Of a DNA stretch of 64,000 nucleotides, positions 61,028 to 64,000 are shown piece by piece. The stretch is from positions 480,565 through 544,564 of the forward strand of contig NZ_QJRX01000002.1 in the NCBI RefSeq assembly GCF_003205495.1. The letters run 5' to 3'. This DNA is from Aquipseudomonas alcaligenes (lineage in GTDB: Bacteria > Pseudomonadota > Gammaproteobacteria > Pseudomonadales > Pseudomonadaceae). The notes below the pieces were generated by a model that did no database searches, was not told the origin of the DNA, and saw only the letters and a program-made list of their open reading frames with translations. Position numbers and translations under genes: made by a program. Every line of letters starts with the position of its first letter. Position 1 is the stretch's first letter.

Positions 61028-61850
61028 GGCAGAGCAGTCGCGCTTCAGCTCGGTGGCCGAACTGGGCGGCCTGGAGCTGCTGTCTGCGCGCTTCATCGAG
61101 CACTGCTTCGACCCCCATGTGCACGACAGCTACGCCATCGCCGTGCTGGAGGAGGGCGCCGAGCGCTACCGCTACCGTGGCGCCGAGCACCTGGCGGCGG
61201 CCGGCAGCTTCGCCCTGCTCAACCCGGACGAGGTGCATACCGGCTCCCGCGCCAGCGAGCAGGGCTGGCGCTACCGGGTGTTCTATCCGCATCCGCAGCA
61301 GTTCCGCGACCTGCTCGCCGAACTGGAGCTGCCGCATGCCAGCGCGCCGATGTTCCATGGCAGCGTGCATGGTGACGCCGACCTGGTCGGCGCCCTGCTG
61401 CTGCTGCACCGCCAGCTGGAGGACCCGCAGGTCCCGGCACTGCAGCGTCAGACCCTGTGGCGCGAGGTGATGCTGCCGCTGCTGCAGCGCCACGCGCGGA
61501 TTCCCGAGGCGCGCGTGGCCGGGCGCGAGCCGCAGGCGGTGGCGCGGGCCAAGGAGCTGCTGGCCGCCAGCCTGGCCGCGCCACCGTCGCTGGAGCAGCT
61601 GGCGGCGGCGGTCAACCTGTCGCCGTTCCATTTCGCCCGGGTATTCCGCCGCGCCACCGGCCTGCCGCCGCACGCCTGGCTCAAGCAGCGCCGCCTGGAA
61701 CAGGCGCGCGCGCTGCTGCGCGCCGGCTGTGCGCCGCTCGCGGTGGCCATGCAGCTGGGCTTCGCCGACCAGAGCCACCTGAGCCGCCAGTTCAAGCAGA
61801 GCTATGGCGTCAGCCCCGGCGAATACCGCCGGGCCTGCGCGGGCGGCTAG
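61020..61850 (+). CDS. AraC-family regulator with cupin N-terminal domain
   Basis: The 276-residue regulator has an AraC-type cupin sensor (HVHDSYAIAVLEEGAERYRYRG, FALLNPDEVHTG, about residues 30-80) and a C-terminal double HTH (residues about 178-270: PSLEQLAAAVNLSPFHFARVF, RATGLPPHAWLKQRRLEQA, AVAMQLGFADQSHLSRQFK, YGVSPGEYRR). It starts with GTG inside the end of the GNAT gene. The order crbS-GNAT-AraC equals PA3271-PA3269. The ligand is unknown; amino-acid exporter genes are often controlled by this family. Confidence 0.9.
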   Translation: MPEAEQSRFSSVAELGGLELLSARFIEHCFDPHVHDSYAIAVLEEGAERYRYRGAEHLAAAGSFALLNPDEVHTGSRASEQGWRYRVFYPHPQQFRDLLAELELPHASAPMFHGSVHGDADLVGALLLLHRQLEDPQVPALQRQTLWREVMLPLLQRHARIPEARVAGREPQAVARAKELLAASLAAPPSLEQLAAAVNLSPFHFARVFRRATGLPPHAWLKQRRLEQARALLRAGCAPLAVAMQLGFADQSHLSRQFKQSYGVSPGEYRRACAGG

Positions 61851-61857
61851 CGCGGCT

Positions 61858-63957
61858 TCAGCCCCTGGCCGCAGCCTGGATCGCGGTGAGGGCGATGGTG
61901 AACACTATGTCGTCCACCAGCGCGCCGCGCGACAGATCGTTCACCGGCTTGCGCAGGCCCTGCAGCATGGGGCCGACGCTGACGCAGTCGGCGCTGCGCT
62001 GCACCGCCTTGTAGGTGGTGTTGCCGGTGTTCAGGTCGGGGAACACGAACACCGTGGCGCGGCCGGCCACCGGGCTGTCCGGCGCCTTCTGCCGGCCGAC
62101 GCTGGCGATGGCGGCGGCGTCGTATTGCAGCGGGCCGTCGATCAGCAGCTGCGGGTTCTGCTCGCGGGCCAGGCGTGTGGCCTCGCGCACCTTCTCCACC
62201 TCGGCGCCGCTGCCGGAGTCGCCGGTGGAGTAGCTGATCATCGCCACCCGCGCCGGCACGCCGAAGGCCTCGGCCGAGGCGGCGCTCTGCAGGGCGATTT
62301 CGGCCAGCTCGGCGGCGCTCGGGTCGGGGTTCACCGCGCAGTCGCCGTAGACCAGCACCTGGTCCGGCAGGAGCATGAAGAACACCGAGGACACCAGGTT
62401 GTAGCCCGGCGCCGTCTTGATCAGCTGCAGGGCCGGGCGGATGGTGTTGGCGGTGGTGTGGATGGCGCCGGAGACCAGGCCGTCGACCTCGTCCAGGGCC
62501 AGCATCATGGTGCCCAGCACCACGCTGTCCTCCAGCTGGGCCAGGGCCATCGGCGCGTTGAGGCCCTTGCCCTTGCGCAGCTCGACCATCGGCTCGACGT
62601 AGCGCTCGCGCACCAGGTCCGGGTCGAGGATATCCAGGCCCGGTGGCAGTTCGATGCCTTGCGCCCTGGCCACCTTGAACACCTCGTCGGGCTTGGCCAG
62701 CAGCACGCAGCGGGCGATGCCGCGGGCCTGGCAGATGGCCGCCGCCTGCACGGTGCGTGGCTCGCTGCCCTCGGGCAGGACGATGCGCTTGTTCGCCTCC
62801 TGGGCGCGGCGCACCAGCTGGTAGCGGAACGCCGGCGGCGACAGGCGCAGCTCGCGCGGGGTGCCGCAGCGCTGCTTGAGCCAGTCCAGGTCGATGTGCC
62901 CGGCGACGAACTCGGTGACCTTCTCCGCGCGCTCGCGGTCGTCCACCGGGATTTCCTTGTTCATCCGGTTGAGGTTGGTCGCCGTGTCGTAGGAGCCGGT
63001 GCTTACCGTCAGTACCGGCAGGCCGCCCTGCAGGGCGCCCTGGCAAAGTTCGAGGATGCGCGGGGCCGGCGGGAAGTCGCTGCACAGCAGCAGGCCGGCC
63101 AGCGGCACGCCGTTCATGGCCGCCAGGCTGGCGGCGAGGATGATGTCGTCGCGGTCGCCGGGGGTCACCACCAGCACGCCGGGCTTGAGCAGCTGCACGG
63201 TGTTGGGCACGGCGCGGGCGCACAGCACGATCTTCTGTACGCGGCGCTGCTCGTAGTCGCCGGCGTTGAGAATCCGGGCGCCGAGCAGCTCGGCCACATC
63301 ACGGGTGCGCGGGGCATTCAGCTCGTCCTGCCAGGGGATGCAGCCGAGCAGGCGGAAGTTCTCGGTGCGCAGCAGCGGCGAGAGCTGGCCGAGCTGCTCG
63401 GTGAAGGCCTCGATGCCCTGCGGGTGGCGCACCTTGTTGAGGATCACGCCGAGCATCTTCGGCTCCTGCGGGCCGCCGAACAGCTGGGCCTGGATCTCGA
63501 TGCGGTCGGACAGCTCGGTCAGGCTCTCCGGCTCCTCGCCTTCCGGGGCCGAGACCAGGATGATCTCGGCGTCCAGGCTGCGCGCCAGGTGCACGTTGAC
63601 CCGCGCAGCGTAGCTGGCATGGCGGGTCGGCACCATGCCCTCGACGATCAGCACGTCCATGCCGGCGGCGGCCTGCTGGTGCAGGCTGACGATTTCCTCC
63701 AGCAGCTCGTCCAGCTGGCCGTCGCCGAGCATGCGCTCGACCTTCGCCAGCGGCAGCGAGCGCGGTGGCAGCAGGCCGTGGGTGCGCGCGATCAGCTCGC
63801 TGGAGCGTTCCGGGCCGGCGTCGCCGGGGTGCGGCTGGGCGATCGGCTTGAAGAAGCCGACCTTCAGCCCGGCGCGCTGCAGGGCACGGACCAGGCCGAG
63901 GCTGATGGAGGTGAGGCCGACGCCGAAACCGGTGGGGGCGATGAAGAAGGTATGCAT
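61858..63957 (-). CDS. pta: Phosphate acetyltransferase (long, Pta type II)
   Basis: Interconverts acetyl-CoA and acetyl phosphate in acetate metabolism. The 699-residue protein has the N-terminal DethioBiotin-synthetase-like P-loop domain (MHTFFIAPTGFGVGLTSISLG), a central DRTGG domain (about 220-335), and the C-terminal catalytic PTA domain (about 375-699) with VLPEGSEPRTVQAA, DGLVSGAIHTTANTIRPALQ, YGDCAVNPDPSAAELAEIA and PDLNTGNTTYKAVQR. GGGAGA precedes the ATG. ackA is usually just upstream and would lie past the right edge. It is convergent with the AraC gene (7-nt gap). Confidence 0.97.
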   Translation of the reverse strand: MHTFFIAPTGFGVGLTSISLGLVRALQRAGLKVGFFKPIAQPHPGDAGPERSSELIARTHGLLPPRSLPLAKVERMLGDGQLDELLEEIVSLHQQAAAGMDVLIVEGMVPTRHASYAARVNVHLARSLDAEIILVSAPEGEEPESLTELSDRIEIQAQLFGGPQEPKMLGVILNKVRHPQGIEAFTEQLGQLSPLLRTENFRLLGCIPWQDELNAPRTRDVAELLGARILNAGDYEQRRVQKIVLCARAVPNTVQLLKPGVLVVTPGDRDDIILAASLAAMNGVPLAGLLLCSDFPPAPRILELCQGALQGGLPVLTVSTGSYDTATNLNRMNKEIPVDDRERAEKVTEFVAGHIDLDWLKQRCGTPRELRLSPPAFRYQLVRRAQEANKRIVLPEGSEPRTVQAAAICQARGIARCVLLAKPDEVFKVARAQGIELPPGLDILDPDLVRERYVEPMVELRKGKGLNAPMALAQLEDSVVLGTMMLALDEVDGLVSGAIHTTANTIRPALQLIKTAPGYNLVSSVFFMLLPDQVLVYGDCAVNPDPSAAELAEIALQSAASAEAFGVPARVAMISYSTGDSGSGAEVEKVREATRLAREQNPQLLIDGPLQYDAAAIASVGRQKAPDSPVAGRATVFVFPDLNTGNTTYKAVQRSADCVSVGPMLQGLRKPVNDLSRGALVDDIVFTIALTAIQAAARG

Positions 63958-64000
63958 GGGGTCTCCCTTGCAGGGGGTGATGGGGGCGCGCCTATGGGCG

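Overview
The window is high-GC bacterial chromosome from a member of the Pseudomonadaceae (Pseudomonas in the broad sense). The gene order glnD-map / rpsB-tsf-pyrH-frr-uppS-cdsA-dxr-rseP-bamA-ompH-lpxD-fabZ-lpxA-lpxB-rnhB-dnaE-accA / tilS-pyrG-kdsA-eno-ftsB-ispD is the classic Pseudomonas order, and protein lengths match the P. aeruginosa orthologues closely. Species cannot be fixed from the sequence alone. No rRNA, tRNA, insertion sequence, prophage or CRISPR array was seen. Positions and motifs come from reading the sequence; family assignments are from recall, not from a search.

Region 1 (1-29.2 kb) is core housekeeping. glnD (cut by the window edge) and map run leftward. Rightward are S2/EF-Ts, UMP kinase and ribosome recycling, then isoprenoid, phospholipid and envelope biogenesis (uppS, cdsA, dxr, rseP, bamA, ompH), lipid A and fatty acid genes (lpxD-fabZ-lpxA-lpxB), rnhB, dnaE and accA. 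These genes are packed with 1-16 nt gaps or short start/stop overlaps. A second group holds tilS, pyrG, kdsA, eno, ftsB and ispD. The only clear non-coding insertion is a 161-bp palindromic element between dnaE and accA.

Region 2 (29.2-37.7 kb) is accessory: a Cache-type chemoreceptor with a sigma-28 (FliA) promoter, an M48 lipoprotein protease, a SnoaL-like protein, a GDT1/UPF0016 transporter preceded by a yybP-ykoY (manganese) riboswitch, rsmC, a 2-hydroxyacid dehydrogenase, a LysE exporter and a thiolase.

Region 3 (37.8-48.8 kb) looks like a medium-chain fatty-acid module: an AlkK-type acyl-CoA ligase, a DUF1302 outer-membrane protein, a DUF1329 periplasmic protein and a large MalT/AlkS-type LuxR regulator. 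A PsrA-like operator lies in the long gap before DUF1302. Next come a PF10118 protein with a full di-iron ligand pattern, an AraC regulator and a glyoxalase-II-like hydrolase.

Region 4 (48.8-64 kb) is signalling: an OmpA-family lipoprotein, a CHASE/PAS/PAS hybrid kinase with three receiver domains beside a REC-PAS-GGDEF-EAL response regulator, an acyltransferase, the symporter-fused acetate-sensing kinase CrbS/MxtR, a GNAT acetyltransferase, an AraC regulator, and pta (phosphate acetyltransferase) at the right edge.
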